NCBI GenBank assembly: GCA_021797365.1
Contig: JAJZZU010000002.1
Location: 1 to 34,844 of the forward strand
Source: Pseudomonadota bacterium
GTDB taxonomy: Bacteria; Pseudomonadota; Gammaproteobacteria; Acidiferrobacterales; Acidiferrobacteraceae
Direction of reading: 5' to 3'
Length of the DNA stretch: 34,844 bases
This document shows, piece after piece, positions 1 through 8,456 of the stretch. The translations under genes were made by a program, and so were the position numbers. The first letter of the stretch is position 1. Each line of letters begins with the position of its first letter. The notes under the pieces are model-generated. The model saw only the letters and a list, made by a program, of their open reading frames with translations. It was not told the DNA's origin and ran no database searches.

Positions 1-284
1 GGATGTGTGCAAGACTCAAGATCGACTCTCCGGGGCAACGCGCCCATAGCGAATGACAAGTTGGGGGGCAAAACGGCGCCGACGCGGGGATCGCCAGCGG
101 CTGTGCGAGGCTAACCTCGACCGTGGCCGGAGTCAATGGGCGAACGGGCCGGCGGGGTCGCGGACTGCCAAGCCCCTAGGCATGACATGGTCTTTGGGTG
201 CTAGAATCGGTTCGACAGGATATCGCAGGGATGGCGGCCCAGGACACCGGGCGCTCCGCGCAACGTCGCTACCGGAGGACGCTT

Positions 285-1481
285 ATGCTGGAAAAGATCT
301 TGGCCGACGTCATCAAAATCGGCCGCCTGACGGTTCGTTACCCGGACGGACAGGTGGGGCGCTACGGCGAGGGATCGCCGGAGGCCGAATGGGTTATAAG
401 GGACCAGTCGGCGATCCATCGCCTGATCCGCAATCCCTGGCTTCAGATGGGCGAGACCTACATGGACGGGGCCTGGGACGCGCCAAAGGGCTTGGCGATG
501 TTGCTCGAGGTGCTCTTACGCAACGTCCCCGACGAACCCCCCTCCTCGCTTTTCGCGAACCTTAAGCGCTATCTCGAACAAGGCAACGGCCGCCAGGCCA
601 GCCGGCGCCACGTGGCCCACCATTACGATCTGGACGAGTCACTGTTCCGGTTGTTTCTGGACCAGGACATGCATTACTCATGCGCCTACTTCGCGAACCC
701 GAATATGACCCTCGAGGAGGCCCAGGTCGCCAAGTGCGAACTCATACGGCGCAAGCTTGAGCTCAAACCCGGTCAGCGCGTGCTTGATGTGGGGTGTGGC
801 TGGGGCAGCCTCGCCCTCCACCTCGCCCGGGAGGCCGACGTCGATGTAACCGGCATCACGCTCTCGAAAGAACAGCACCGCGTGGCCACCGCCCGCGCCC
901 GCGAGGCCGGACTCTCCGACCGCGTCCAATTCCGGCTCGAGGATTACCGTGAGCATCGGGGTCTATACGACCGGGTCGTGAGCGTGGGGATGTTCGAGCA
1001 TGTGGGCGCACCCCACTATGAGACCTTCTTTGCCAAGGTTCGCGAACGCCTGGCCCCTGGAGGGCTTACGCTCCTCCACCATATTGGCCGAAGCGGCCCA
1101 CCCGGCCAGACCAACCCGTGGATCCGGCGGTATATCTTCCCAGGTGGCTACAATCCCGCGCTCTCCGAGGTCGTCCCCGCGATCGAGAAGGCCGGCCTCA
1201 AGGTCGCCGACATCGAGGTACTCAAGTTTCATTACGGATATACCCTGCACGAATGGCAGAAGCGCTTTCAGGCCCGGCGGGACGAGGTCGTGCGACGCTG
1301 GGACGAACGATTCGCGCGCATGTGGGAATTCTACCTCGCCGCCTGCGAGGCCTCGTTTGCGATCGGCGACCTCGTGGTCTTCCACATCCAGATGGCCCGC
1401 TCGCTCGAGGGCTTACCCCTAACCCGAGACGCCTGGTACGCCGAACACGACCTCGATAACGAGATCGCCGAAAGCGCCTGA
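285..1481 (+). CDS. cfa: Cyclopropane-fatty-acyl-phospholipid synthase
   Basis: This SAM-dependent enzyme adds a methylene bridge across the double bond of unsaturated acyl chains in membrane phospholipids, a common acid-stress adaptation. Seen: the SAM-binding motif VLDVGCGWGSLALHLA in mid-protein, a downstream GITLSKEQ, a VGMFEHVG segment, and an upstream substrate-domain stretch HHYDLDESLFRLFLDQDMHYSCAYF split around residues 110-135. The length of 398 aa fits the family. I start at the ATG at 285 because GGAGG lies 6 nt upstream; an in-frame GTG at 198 would add 29 residues without a clear ribosome site. It stands alone on the plus strand, upstream of the DoxDA gene. The identification is firm; which lipid it modifies is inferred from the family. 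Confidence 0.93.
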   Translation: MLEKILADVIKIGRLTVRYPDGQVGRYGEGSPEAEWVIRDQSAIHRLIRNPWLQMGETYMDGAWDAPKGLAMLLEVLLRNVPDEPPSSLFANLKRYLEQGNGRQASRRHVAHHYDLDESLFRLFLDQDMHYSCAYFANPNMTLEEAQVAKCELIRRKLELKPGQRVLDVGCGWGSLALHLAREADVDVTGITLSKEQHRVATARAREAGLSDRVQFRLEDYREHRGLYDRVVSVGMFEHVGAPHYETFFAKVRERLAPGGLTLLHHIGRSGPPGQTNPWIRRYIFPGGYNPALSEVVPAIEKAGLKVADIEVLKFHYGYTLHEWQKRFQARRDEVVRRWDERFARMWEFYLAACEASFAIGDLVVFHIQMARSLEGLPLTRDAWYAEHDLDNEIAESA

Positions 1482-1718
1482 AGACGGGGGTCTCTGGCGG
1501 CGGTCCCGGGGCATTCTGGCAAGGACCACGGTCACCGCTGCACCCTGTCAGGGAACCTCCTTGCGCATCTTGCGGTCAGCACCAAGGTGGTCCCCGGTCT
1601 CTTGCGAGCGCCTGGGGCGTGTGGTTTAGTAGCGTTTTCTTCTAGTGCAGTGGCCGTCGCATCACCGGGCGGCCACTTTGCAGAACAACAAAGACATGCC
1701 AACGGAGCAGCGAGAACC
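1482..1718. other. Intergenic region between cfa and doxDA
   Basis: No coding frame here looks real. An in-frame extension of the downstream gene to 1587 is possible but has low-complexity composition and no ribosome site. I see no clear terminator hairpin. The doxDA promoter is presumably here, but I cannot place it. Confidence 0.4.
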
Positions 1719-2777
1719 ATGGCCCGACACGCGCTTGAGCAGACCTACGATCAGCCAACCGTATTTCGTATGTCAGGCGCAGCAGTGCTGGCGGTACGCC
1801 TCGTCCTCGGCTGGATCTATTGGGGCGGTGGCACGCGACGCTTCATATACGCCCCCCAAAAACTCGACCCCCACGCGCATAGCTGGATGGCCAACAAGCT
1901 ACAGTCGGGCATGCCCGGGGCGGTACTCGGGCTTGGGCATGTCCTGAGCGCCATTCTTCACCACCCGGCCCTCGTCTACGACCTGCTCGTATTGGTCAGC
2001 GCAGTCGAACTCATAAGCGGCCTTGGGCTTATTCTCGGTATCCTGACCCGCGCGAGCGTCATCCTAAGCCTCGCCTTGAGCGTCTCGCTCATGCTGGTGT
2101 TTGGATGGCAAGGCGCCACCTGCATCGACGAATGGACCATGGCGGCATCGACCTTCGCCATGGGCTGCACAATATTCGTCGCGGGTAGCGGCCTGTGGTC
2201 CGTCGATAGCTGGCTGTTGCGCCGCAATCCCAGCCTTGCGGATGTCGGATGGTTCCGTTGGCTGGGCAGTGCGCCATTCACGGCCCGCGAGACCGAGGGG
2301 CTGGGCAAGGGCCTTGCCATCATCGCCGCGCTCTTTATGCTCGTGTTCTACAACTATTACCGCGGTTCAATCTTCACCAAATTCCACGGCGGACCGGTAA
2401 GCCCGAGCAAGCATCACATCAGCTTGAGCCACGCCACCCTCCGTAAGGATGGTCGCGTGAAGGTGCTCGCCTACCTGGACGGGGGGACACCGGCTGCCCC
2501 CTCGCACGTCGTCAAGGTGGCCGTCGAGGGGCCGAATGGGGTCGTGGAGGTCTGGAAGGGCAAGGCCCTCGAGAGCGCGGTCAAGGGGCACATCAAGAAC
2601 GTCTACCGCTACAACAAGTTCGTGCCGGGACTCTTTGGCCTCAAGGCCAAGATGGGGGCCAAGGCCTGGATCACCCTGCACCCGACGAAGGTTGTGCATA
2701 TCAAGGCCGGACACTACACGGTGCTGTTCGAAAACATCAACGGCAAGACGTTCACGGCCAAGGCCGCGCTGTCCTGA
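1719..2777 (+). CDS. doxDA: Thiosulfate:quinone oxidoreductase, DoxD-DoxA fusion
   Basis: This is a membrane enzyme that oxidises thiosulfate to tetrathionate and passes electrons to quinone. The N-terminal half (about residues 15-210) is DoxD-like with several hydrophobic helices, including the segments SAVELISGLGLILGIL and LALSVSLMLVFGW. A further helix (AIIAALFMLVFYNYY) leads to a soluble C-terminal part of about 130 residues resembling DoxA, with KVAVEGPNGVVEVWKGK and a C-terminal HYTVLFENINGKTF strand. In Acidianus the two subunits are separate; fused DoxDA proteins are known from acidophilic sulfur oxidisers. Translation probably starts at the ATG at 1719 (GGAG upstream); a longer frame begins at 1587. 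The gene is the main clue to the host's lifestyle. Confidence 0.88.
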   Translation: MARHALEQTYDQPTVFRMSGAAVLAVRLVLGWIYWGGGTRRFIYAPQKLDPHAHSWMANKLQSGMPGAVLGLGHVLSAILHHPALVYDLLVLVSAVELISGLGLILGILTRASVILSLALSVSLMLVFGWQGATCIDEWTMAASTFAMGCTIFVAGSGLWSVDSWLLRRNPSLADVGWFRWLGSAPFTARETEGLGKGLAIIAALFMLVFYNYYRGSIFTKFHGGPVSPSKHHISLSHATLRKDGRVKVLAYLDGGTPAAPSHVVKVAVEGPNGVVEVWKGKALESAVKGHIKNVYRYNKFVPGLFGLKAKMGAKAWITLHPTKVVHIKAGHYTVLFENINGKTFTAKAALS

Positions 2778-2809
2778 TGGAGATCGGTCGTCGGAGTGGG
2801 CGGCGTCCC

Positions 2810-3448
2810 TTACCAGGCCTGCGTCAGAACCAGGGCGACCTGAGTGCCATGGAGGCCCGAGATGACATGATGATCGATGGCCGTCACAAAAACGCCCGCG
2901 CTGAAGCTGTGCCACGACTTGGTAAGGCCGACGCCATAGTCGTCATAGGACGCCACCGTGTCACCGCTAGTATGCCCGGCATGGAGTACGAGACCAAAGC
3001 CACTACCCAGACGCGCGCGGTAACCGGCCTCGAGATAGGTATTGCCGTGCTGCCAGTCATGATAGATACCGGCCGACAGGGGCCCGAACCGCAGCCGCAG
3101 GAAGGTCTCTTCGAAATTGAGCGAACTCACATCGAAGCGATAGGCGGTAGCGCCGGCGTTGAATCCCAGCCCCGAAGGGGTCATGTCGCGGATACCACCC
3201 GTGAAATCGGCGCGCTCGTTGGCACCGCGGTAATCGAGCGTCGTGAGGAAGGCGCGGGCGTACAGGCCGACCGGCCCGGTGGCCGTCACCGATCCCTGCA
3301 AGGCGGGGTTGCCGTTCGACTCCGAGATGCCGCGCCAGACGTAATTGCTCATGAGCGACACCTGCCCGCTCACGCCCTCCCCGTAGGCGGGAAGCGCCAA
3401 CAAGGCAGTCAGGGCCAGGGTCGATTGAAGGCGGGTCAGGGTGCGCAC
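2810..3448 (-). CDS. TorF-family putative porin
   Basis: This is a predicted outer-membrane beta-barrel protein. An N-terminal signal peptide (TLALTALLALPAYG) is followed by the family hallmark NYVWRGISESNGNPALQGSV, then alternating beta-strand sequence ending in a C-terminal aromatic residue (QAW), as outer-membrane proteins do. I start it at the GTG at 3448, giving 212 aa, because the signal peptide begins there and a TATAAT box sits just upstream (3455-3460, minus strand). A longer frame to 3511 would put 21 charged residues ahead of the signal and overlaps the upstream gene's promoter. The substrate is unknown. It converges with doxDA 30 bp away. Confidence 0.8.
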   Translation of the reverse strand: MRTLTRLQSTLALTALLALPAYGEGVSGQVSLMSNYVWRGISESNGNPALQGSVTATGPVGLYARAFLTTLDYRGANERADFTGGIRDMTPSGLGFNAGATAYRFDVSSLNFEETFLRLRFGPLSAGIYHDWQHGNTYLEAGYRARLGSGFGLVLHAGHTSGDTVASYDDYGVGLTKSWHSFSAGVFVTAIDHHVISGLHGTQVALVLTQAW

Positions 3449-3454
3449 GTGCGC

Positions 3455-3460
3455 ATTATA
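3455..3460 (-). promoter_or_regulatory. -10 box for the TorF-like gene, leaderless start likely
   Basis: On the minus strand this reads TATAAT. Transcription would begin about 7 nt downstream, at or next to the GTG start codon at 3448. No Shine-Dalgarno sequence fits between them, so the mRNA may be leaderless. No good -35 is visible. Confidence 0.45.
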
Positions 3461-3524
3461 TAGCAGCCGGGGCCGCTGACCAGTCCTCTTGTCGCGGCCC
3501 CTTCGCGCCACAAGGAGAAAGGCT

Positions 3525-3530
3525 TATACT
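3525..3530 (+). promoter_or_regulatory. -10 box for ubiK, leaderless start likely
   Basis: The plus strand reads TATACT, and the ubiK ATG follows 6 nt later at 3537. The nearest purine-rich stretch (AAGGAG) is about 20 nt upstream of the ATG, too far to act as a ribosome site. Confidence 0.4.
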
Positions 3531-3536
3531 ACGCCC

Positions 3537-3809
3537 ATGCTGACACGAATCTTGGATCAAATCGCAGCGACCGCCCGTGCGGCGGTCCCCCCGGAGTTCG
3601 GACAGGACGTGGAAAAAAACGTCCGCGCGGTCCTGGACAGCACCTTCCAGAGGCTGCGCCTCGTGACGCGCGAGGAGTTCGAGGTACAACAGGCGGTCCT
3701 TCAGAAGACCCGCGAGTTGGTCGAGCGCCTCGAACGTCAAGTCGCGGAGATCGAGGCCAAAAACGGCACCAATCCCGGGTCCAGCAAAAACCCGCCGACC
3801 GCCGTTTAA
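3537..3809 (+). CDS. ubiK: UbiK/YqiC-type ubiquinone biosynthesis accessory factor (BMFP family)
   Basis: This 90-aa protein belongs to the BMFP family. UbiK assists the Ubi protein complex that makes ubiquinone. Seen: an N-terminal amphipathic helix (LTRILDQIAATARAAVP), then FGQDVEKNVRAVLDSTFQRL, the conserved LVTREEFEVQQAVLQKTRELV, and a C-terminal coiled coil (VERLERQVAEIEAK) ending in a low-complexity tail. The ATG at 3537 matches the family's usual N-terminus; a frame opening at 3489 adds basic residues unlike the family. It is divergent from the TorF-like gene, with both start sites within about 90 bp. Confidence 0.88.
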   Translation: MLTRILDQIAATARAAVPPEFGQDVEKNVRAVLDSTFQRLRLVTREEFEVQQAVLQKTRELVERLERQVAEIEAKNGTNPGSSKNPPTAV

Positions 3810-3879
3810 GCCCGCGAGACTCGCGGAGGAGAGAGACGCGCCACGGCATGGACCCCATGCGTGCTTCGCGCTATCCTAA

Positions 3880-3918
3880 GCGCCCTTAGCTCAGTTGGAT
3901 AGAGCGTTGGATTCCGAT
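3880..3918 (+). pseudogene. 5'-half copy of tRNA-Arg
   Basis: These 39 nt match positions 1-39 of the intact tRNA-Arg at 3984 exactly, from the acceptor 5' strand through the D-arm and anticodon 5' stem to the anticodon loop. The match stops right after the anticodon CCG and AT, and the remaining sequence to 3983 is unrelated. It cannot fold as a tRNA. The break in the anticodon loop suits recombination at a tRNA attachment site, or a partial tandem duplication. Confidence 0.85.
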
Positions 3919-3983
3919 GCCAGCGCTCAAGGCCTCGCGGGGCACAGAGGGCAGCGGTCAAAAATTGCTACAACGCGCGTCAT

Positions 3984-4060
3984 GCGCCCTTAGCTCAGTT
4001 GGATAGAGCGTTGGATTCCGATTCCAAAGGTCAGAGGTTCGAATCCTCTAGGGCGCACCA
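3984..4060 (+). tRNA. tRNA-Arg (CCG)
   Basis: This is a complete 77-nt cloverleaf. The acceptor stem is GCGCCCT/AGGGCGC, the D-loop contains AGTTGGAT, the anticodon stem is TTGGA/TCCAA, and the loop TTCCGAT carries the anticodon CCG. The T-arm is AGAGG-TTCGAAT-CCTCT, and CCA is encoded. A tyrosine recombinase begins 122 bp downstream, so this is the likely attachment gene for the element. Confidence 0.96.
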
Positions 4061-4108
4061 ATAAAATCAAGTAGTTATCTGACGAGCCCGCATCGCTAAT
4101 TACGCGTT

Positions 4109-4127
4109 TGCTGTAATCCTGCTGTAA
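4109..4127 (+). repeat. Direct repeat TGCTGTAA, candidate recombinase arm-type sites
   Basis: TGCTGTAA occurs at 4109-4116 and again at 4120-4127, 11 bp apart, between the tRNA 3' end and the integrase start. Recombinase arm-type sites or an integrase promoter operator are the obvious possibilities. No binding data can be read from the sequence. Confidence 0.35.
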
Positions 4128-4181
4128 ACGTAACTCAAAACCAGCTAAAGTAGCCCTCGTACATAAAGCAATCGGGGCGAC

Positions 4182-5174
4182 ATGGCGTCATTCATTGCAC
4201 GCAAAGGTCCGGGGGGGCGCCGCGCCTGGCAAGCACATATCCGCCGACGGGGATACCCGACACAGGTTAGGACCTTCGATACGAAGGTTGAGGCGGAGGC
4301 CTGGGCCACCACAATTGAAAGCGAGATTGCCCGCGGGGTATTTGCTTCGCGCGCCGAGGCGGAAAATACGACCCTGGACGAAGCCTTGGATCGCTATTCC
4401 CGAGAAATCTCAGTGAGAAAAAAAGGGCACGATGCCGAATTATCGGTTATGGCAGCATGGCGGCAAAGTGCCCTGGTCTCCCGCTCATTAGCCACCGTCC
4501 GCAGTCAAGACCTTGCGAAAATTCGCGACGCTTGGTTGCGCGAAATAGCACCCGCTACAGTGCGAAACCGTTTTGCTCTTCTCTCCCACCTTTTTACCGT
4601 GGCCCGCAGAGAGTGGGGTATGGCATCCCTAGGCAATCCCGCCCACGATGTGCGCTTGCCGCATACTGCGAATGCCAGGGATCGTCGCCTCGTCAAGGAT
4701 GAGCAAGCCCGACTCTTAACTGCCGCTCAAGCCTACGGCGACGAGATCAGCTCCATTATCACGTGGGCCATTGAGACCGCCATGCGCAGATCCGAGATTG
4801 CTGGCATGCGGTGGGAGCACCTCGATTGGAAGGATCGGGTGTTACTAATACCGGAGACGAAAAACGGGACGCCACGGCAAGTGCCACTGTCGACGGTGGC
4901 ACTACAGGTCCTAGATGGCCTGCCGTGCCGCTTGGATGGGCGCGTATGGAACATGCGTCCGGATTCGATCTCCCAGGCCTTCGAGCGGGTCTGCAAGGCC
5001 GCGGGCATCGAGGGGCTTACCTTTCATGATCTGCGCCATGAGGCGACCAGTAGGCTCTTTGAGAAGGGATTGAATCCTATGGAAGTGGCGGCGATTACAG
5101 GGCATAAGACCCTGCAGATGCTCAAGCGATATACTCACTTGAAGGCGAAAGATTTGGTGGGGAGATTGGGATAA
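4182..5174 (+). CDS. int: Tyrosine-type site-specific integrase
   Basis: This 330-aa recombinase probably integrates and excises the element at the adjacent tRNA-Arg. An N-terminal AP2-like arm-binding segment (residues 1-55, GGRRAWQAHIRRRGYPTQ) is followed by a SAM-like core-binding domain (about 60-165) and a catalytic domain. Catalytic residues visible are R202 (ETAMRRSEIAGMRW), H282 and R285 (FHDLRHEAT), H308 (ITGHKT) and nucleophile Y317 (KRYTHL). All are intact. It lies 122 bp downstream of the tRNA and reads into the element, the usual layout for the int-proximal end of an integrative element. Confidence 0.95.
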   Translation: MASFIARKGPGGRRAWQAHIRRRGYPTQVRTFDTKVEAEAWATTIESEIARGVFASRAEAENTTLDEALDRYSREISVRKKGHDAELSVMAAWRQSALVSRSLATVRSQDLAKIRDAWLREIAPATVRNRFALLSHLFTVARREWGMASLGNPAHDVRLPHTANARDRRLVKDEQARLLTAAQAYGDEISSIITWAIETAMRRSEIAGMRWEHLDWKDRVLLIPETKNGTPRQVPLSTVALQVLDGLPCRLDGRVWNMRPDSISQAFERVCKAAGIEGLTFHDLRHEATSRLFEKGLNPMEVAAITGHKTLQMLKRYTHLKAKDLVGRLG

Positions 5175-5177
5175 GTT

Positions 5178-5594
5178 ATGGCCTTTATCATAGATGATGT
5201 CATTAAATCTTTGGTCGACCATGGGTTAGCGTTGGCTAGAGACCGGAAATCACGTACCGCCAACGCGAAAAAGATCTTTTACAACGAAGTCCTCCGGGCG
5301 TTCATCGGTCTTTATCCCACCCCATCAGAATGGCCATTGGATATCAATCGGCATCTCCGTTCGGTTTTCCCGAAACTGCAAGCAGCTCAAGAAACGTTTA
5401 GACCGTTTATCCATCGATGGCATCGAAAAGCCTTCGACAGAGCATGGGACATTTACCGGGTCGGAGTCGGCGGCCGTCCGACGATTGATGCGCAAATGTA
5501 TCATCAGTACCGTGCTTTTGTGGGCCAACCCGACCCTAAAGAAATGTTTCGAAAAAATGTAGAGCGGTTGTTATCGTTCGCTAATAGAATATGA
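5178..5594 (+). CDS. Hypothetical protein downstream of the integrase
   Basis: I do not recognise this 138-aa protein. It starts 3 bp after the integrase stop and is probably co-transcribed with it. It is mostly helical and basic, with many aromatic residues (HRWHRKAFDRAWDIYRVGVGG), and lacks a signal peptide or membrane helix. The tight coupling suggests a role with the integrase or a cargo role, but that is inference. Base composition is slightly lower in GC than the flanking backbone. Confidence 0.6.
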   Translation: MAFIIDDVIKSLVDHGLALARDRKSRTANAKKIFYNEVLRAFIGLYPTPSEWPLDINRHLRSVFPKLQAAQETFRPFIHRWHRKAFDRAWDIYRVGVGGRPTIDAQMYHQYRAFVGQPDPKEMFRKNVERLLSFANRI

Positions 5595-5675
5595 TCCCCT
5601 GCACGCAAGCACCCGTCGGGCAGCAATGACAAGCGCTGATGCAGAGGCCGTGACACGCAATAGGCAAAATGGCCC

Positions 5676-8456
5676 ATGAACGCCGTCGAGATCGAAGCCG
5701 CCGTCTCCGATTTAGCCCGCCAGCCTTTTGATCGGGATGAGTTTGCGTTCGCCTTTTTGGCGGCCTTCGACAACAAAGAAACCACCATCAATCGCCTGCG
5801 CAAGGGCGAGACGAATGCCTCCGATGTCCCAGGCGGCGTGCTTCAGCGCAATAACATCCATATTGCAGTCTGTGCCCCCGGCACCGTAGGCGCCCTATTA
5901 CAGACGCTGCGTGATCACCCAAAGACCATAAGCGCCAAAGCGAAATTCATCCTCGCCACGGACGGCCAGACGCTGGAGGCCGAAGATCTGGTCGGTGGTG
6001 ACACCCTCGCCTGCGATTATTCCGATCTTGCCCAGCACTTTGGCTTTTTCCTGCCACTTGCCGGTATTGCGTCGGTCCAAGAAATCAAGAATAACCCCAT
6101 CGACGTCCGCGCCACGGGGCGACTGAATAAACTCTACGTGGAGCTGCTAAAAGACAACCCCGATTGGGCCACCGAGACCCGCCGCCATGATCTCAATCAC
6201 TTCATGGCGCGCCTCATCTTTTGTTTCTTTGCTGAAGACACCCGTATCTTTAATGGCGACGACCTTTTTACGCGCACCCTTGAGCAGATGACCGAGCGCG
6301 ACGGGACCAACGTCCATGAGGTTATGGGCACGCTGTTTCGCGCCATGAACACGCGACACAGCGTACGTTCGGCCGCATCGCTGCCGTCCTGGTCGCAACC
6401 CTTCCCCTACGTCAACGGCGGCCTCTTTGCCGGCAGTACCGAGGTCCCGCGCTTTTCACGCATTGCCCGCACCTATCTCTTCCACGCCGGGCACCTGGAC
6501 TGGGCGCACATCAACCCCGACATCTTCGGCTCGATGATTCAGGCGGTAGCCGATGAGGGGGAGCGTGAGGCCCTGGGCATGCACTACACGAGCGTGCCCA
6601 ATATCCTGAAGGTGCTAAACCCCCTCTTTTTGGATGATCTGCGCGCCCAGCTGGAGGCCGCCGGCAGCAATCCCCGCCTGCTGCTGAACCTGCGCAAGCG
6701 CATAAGCCACATCCGCGTCTTCGATCCCGCCTGCGGTTCCGGCAACTTTCTGGTGATCGCCTATAAACAGATGCGCGCGATTGAGGCGGAGATCAACACG
6801 CGGCGCGGCGAGTCAGATCGTCCTACAGAAATCCCCCTCACCAACTTTCGGGGGATCGAGTTACGGGACTTTCCGGCAGAGATCGCCCGATTGGCGCTTA
6901 CCATTGCTGAATACCAGTGCAATGTCCTTTACCGCGGTCAGGCCATGGCGCTGGATGGATTCCTGCCGCTTGCTACCGAAAACTGGATTACCTGTGGCAA
7001 TGCGTTGCAATTGGATTGGCTCAGCATTTGTCGGCCGACGGGTACCGAAGTCAGGGTTGTTTCTGATGATCTCTTTCAGACACCCCTTGATCAGGCGGAG
7101 ATCGATTTTGAGAATGAAGGCGGGGAAACGTATATCTGCGGGAATCCACCGTATCGCGGAAGTCAATGGCAGACAGAAGCACAAAAATCTGACCTCAAGG
7201 TCGTTTTCGAGCCGCGCACGAAGAGCTGGAAATCGCTCGATTACGTGTCAGGATGGTTTATGAAAGCGGCAGAGTACGGTACAAAAACGCAAGCCGTGGC
7301 GGCGTTCGTGGCGACGAATTCCATCTGTCAGGGGAGGCAGGTTGATACGTTGTGGTCGCTCATCTTTTCGCTTGGCCACGAAATCGTCTTTGCCTACTCC
7401 TCGTTCAAGTGGGCGAACCTCGCAACCTACAATGCTGGAGTGACCGTTGTTATCGTGGCTATCTCAAATAGCTCGAACAAGAGCCGGCAGCTTTTTTCTG
7501 CAGCGGATAACGCAGATACTAATATCAAAGTTGTTGACAACATCAACGCCTATCTTGTGCCGGGCCCTAATGTTGTTGTTAGGCCCATCTCCCGCCCGAT
7601 AAATGATCTGACTGAAATGAGCTTCGGCAATATGCCGAATGACGGCGGAAACCTATTGCTGAATGTGGATCAGGCTCACTCAGCCGTAAGGGAGCACGAT
7701 GTGCCGACGACTTTCATTCGTCCGTTTCTCGGCTCACAAGAATTTATCCGGGGTATCGAAAGACGGTGCGTTTGGGTTACGGATGATCAGTATGAAAACG
7801 CCAACGAAAACGAATGGCTGCGTGCCCGTTTCAAGGCGGTACAAGAACAGCGGTTGGTGTCTGATCGAAAAACAACCAAAGATCTGGCTCGGTTTCCGTA
7901 CCGCTTTGGTGAAGTCCGCCAAAGGGGCGATGAGCGTAGCGTTATCATGCCCAGCGTCTCCTCCGAGAGTCGGCAATACCTACCCGTGGGCTATTTGCCG
8001 GCCGGTGCGATCGTTAGCAATCTCGCGTTCGCCCTCTACGACGCCCCCCTCTGGAACATGGCGCTACTTGCCTCGCGCCTGCATCTAGTCTGGGTTGCAA
8101 CGGTCTGCGGAAAGCTAGAGACCCGATACCGATACTCCAACACCCTTGGCTGGAACACCTTCCCCGTACCGCTGCTGACAGAACAAAACAAAGCCGACCT
8201 GACCTCCTGCGCGGAAAACATTCTGCTGGCCCGCGAGGCACATTTTCCGGCGACTATTGCCGAGCTCTATGACCCCGACCAGATGCCGGAGAACCTCCGT
8301 CATGCCCATGAGCGTAATGATGAAGTGCTCGAACGCATTTATATCGGCCGTCGGTTTCGGAACGATACCGAGCGATTGGAGAAATTGTTTGACCTGTATG
8401 CCAAGATGACGGGAACCGCGACCGTGGCCAAGAAGCCCAGGAAGACCCAACAATGA
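5676..8456 (+). CDS. N6-adenine-type DNA methyltransferase (MmeI/YeeA-like)
   Basis: This 926-aa protein transfers a methyl group from SAM to DNA. The N-terminal part (1-130) resembles the N-terminal region of the MmeI/YeeA-like family (KFILATDG at 90-97, HFGFFLPLAGI at 121-131). A helical connector follows, then motif I FDPACGSGNF (349-358) and catalytic NPPY (490-493). The last 350 residues probably hold the target-recognition region. I do not see a convincing PD-(D/E)XK nuclease motif in the N-terminal part, so cleavage may be supplied by another subunit. Its TGA overlaps the helicase ATG (ATGA), so the two are translationally coupled. Together with the following helicase and GIY-YIG protein it forms a restriction-modification-like operon. 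Confidence 0.88.
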   Translation: MNAVEIEAAVSDLARQPFDRDEFAFAFLAAFDNKETTINRLRKGETNASDVPGGVLQRNNIHIAVCAPGTVGALLQTLRDHPKTISAKAKFILATDGQTLEAEDLVGGDTLACDYSDLAQHFGFFLPLAGIASVQEIKNNPIDVRATGRLNKLYVELLKDNPDWATETRRHDLNHFMARLIFCFFAEDTRIFNGDDLFTRTLEQMTERDGTNVHEVMGTLFRAMNTRHSVRSAASLPSWSQPFPYVNGGLFAGSTEVPRFSRIARTYLFHAGHLDWAHINPDIFGSMIQAVADEGEREALGMHYTSVPNILKVLNPLFLDDLRAQLEAAGSNPRLLLNLRKRISHIRVFDPACGSGNFLVIAYKQMRAIEAEINTRRGESDRPTEIPLTNFRGIELRDFPAEIARLALTIAEYQCNVLYRGQAMALDGFLPLATENWITCGNALQLDWLSICRPTGTEVRVVSDDLFQTPLDQAEIDFENEGGETYICGNPPYRGSQWQTEAQKSDLKVVFEPRTKSWKSLDYVSGWFMKAAEYGTKTQAVAAFVATNSICQGRQVDTLWSLIFSLGHEIVFAYSSFKWANLATYNAGVTVVIVAISNSSNKSRQLFSAADNADTNIKVVDNINAYLVPGPNVVVRPISRPINDLTEMSFGNMPNDGGNLLLNVDQAHSAVREHDVPTTFIRPFLGSQEFIRGIERRCVWVTDDQYENANENEWLRARFKAVQEQRLVSDRKTTKDLARFPYRFGEVRQRGDERSVIMPSVSSESRQYLPVGYLPAGAIVSNLAFALYDAPLWNMALLASRLHLVWVATVCGKLETRYRYSNTLGWNTFPVPLLTEQNKADLTSCAENILLAREAHFPATIAELYDPDQMPENLRHAHERNDEVLERIYIGRRFRNDTERLEKLFDLYAKMTGTATVAKKPRKTQQ

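Noticed and set aside
53..565. Plus-strand open frame overlapping the cfa gene
   Set aside because: Arg/Gly-rich composition typical of an out-of-frame read of GC-rich DNA; it overlaps a confident gene on the same strand.
2777..3463. Plus-strand open frame of 228 codons
   Set aside because: It is antisense to the TorF-like porin gene, which has a signal peptide and family hallmark; the antisense product has no recognisable features.
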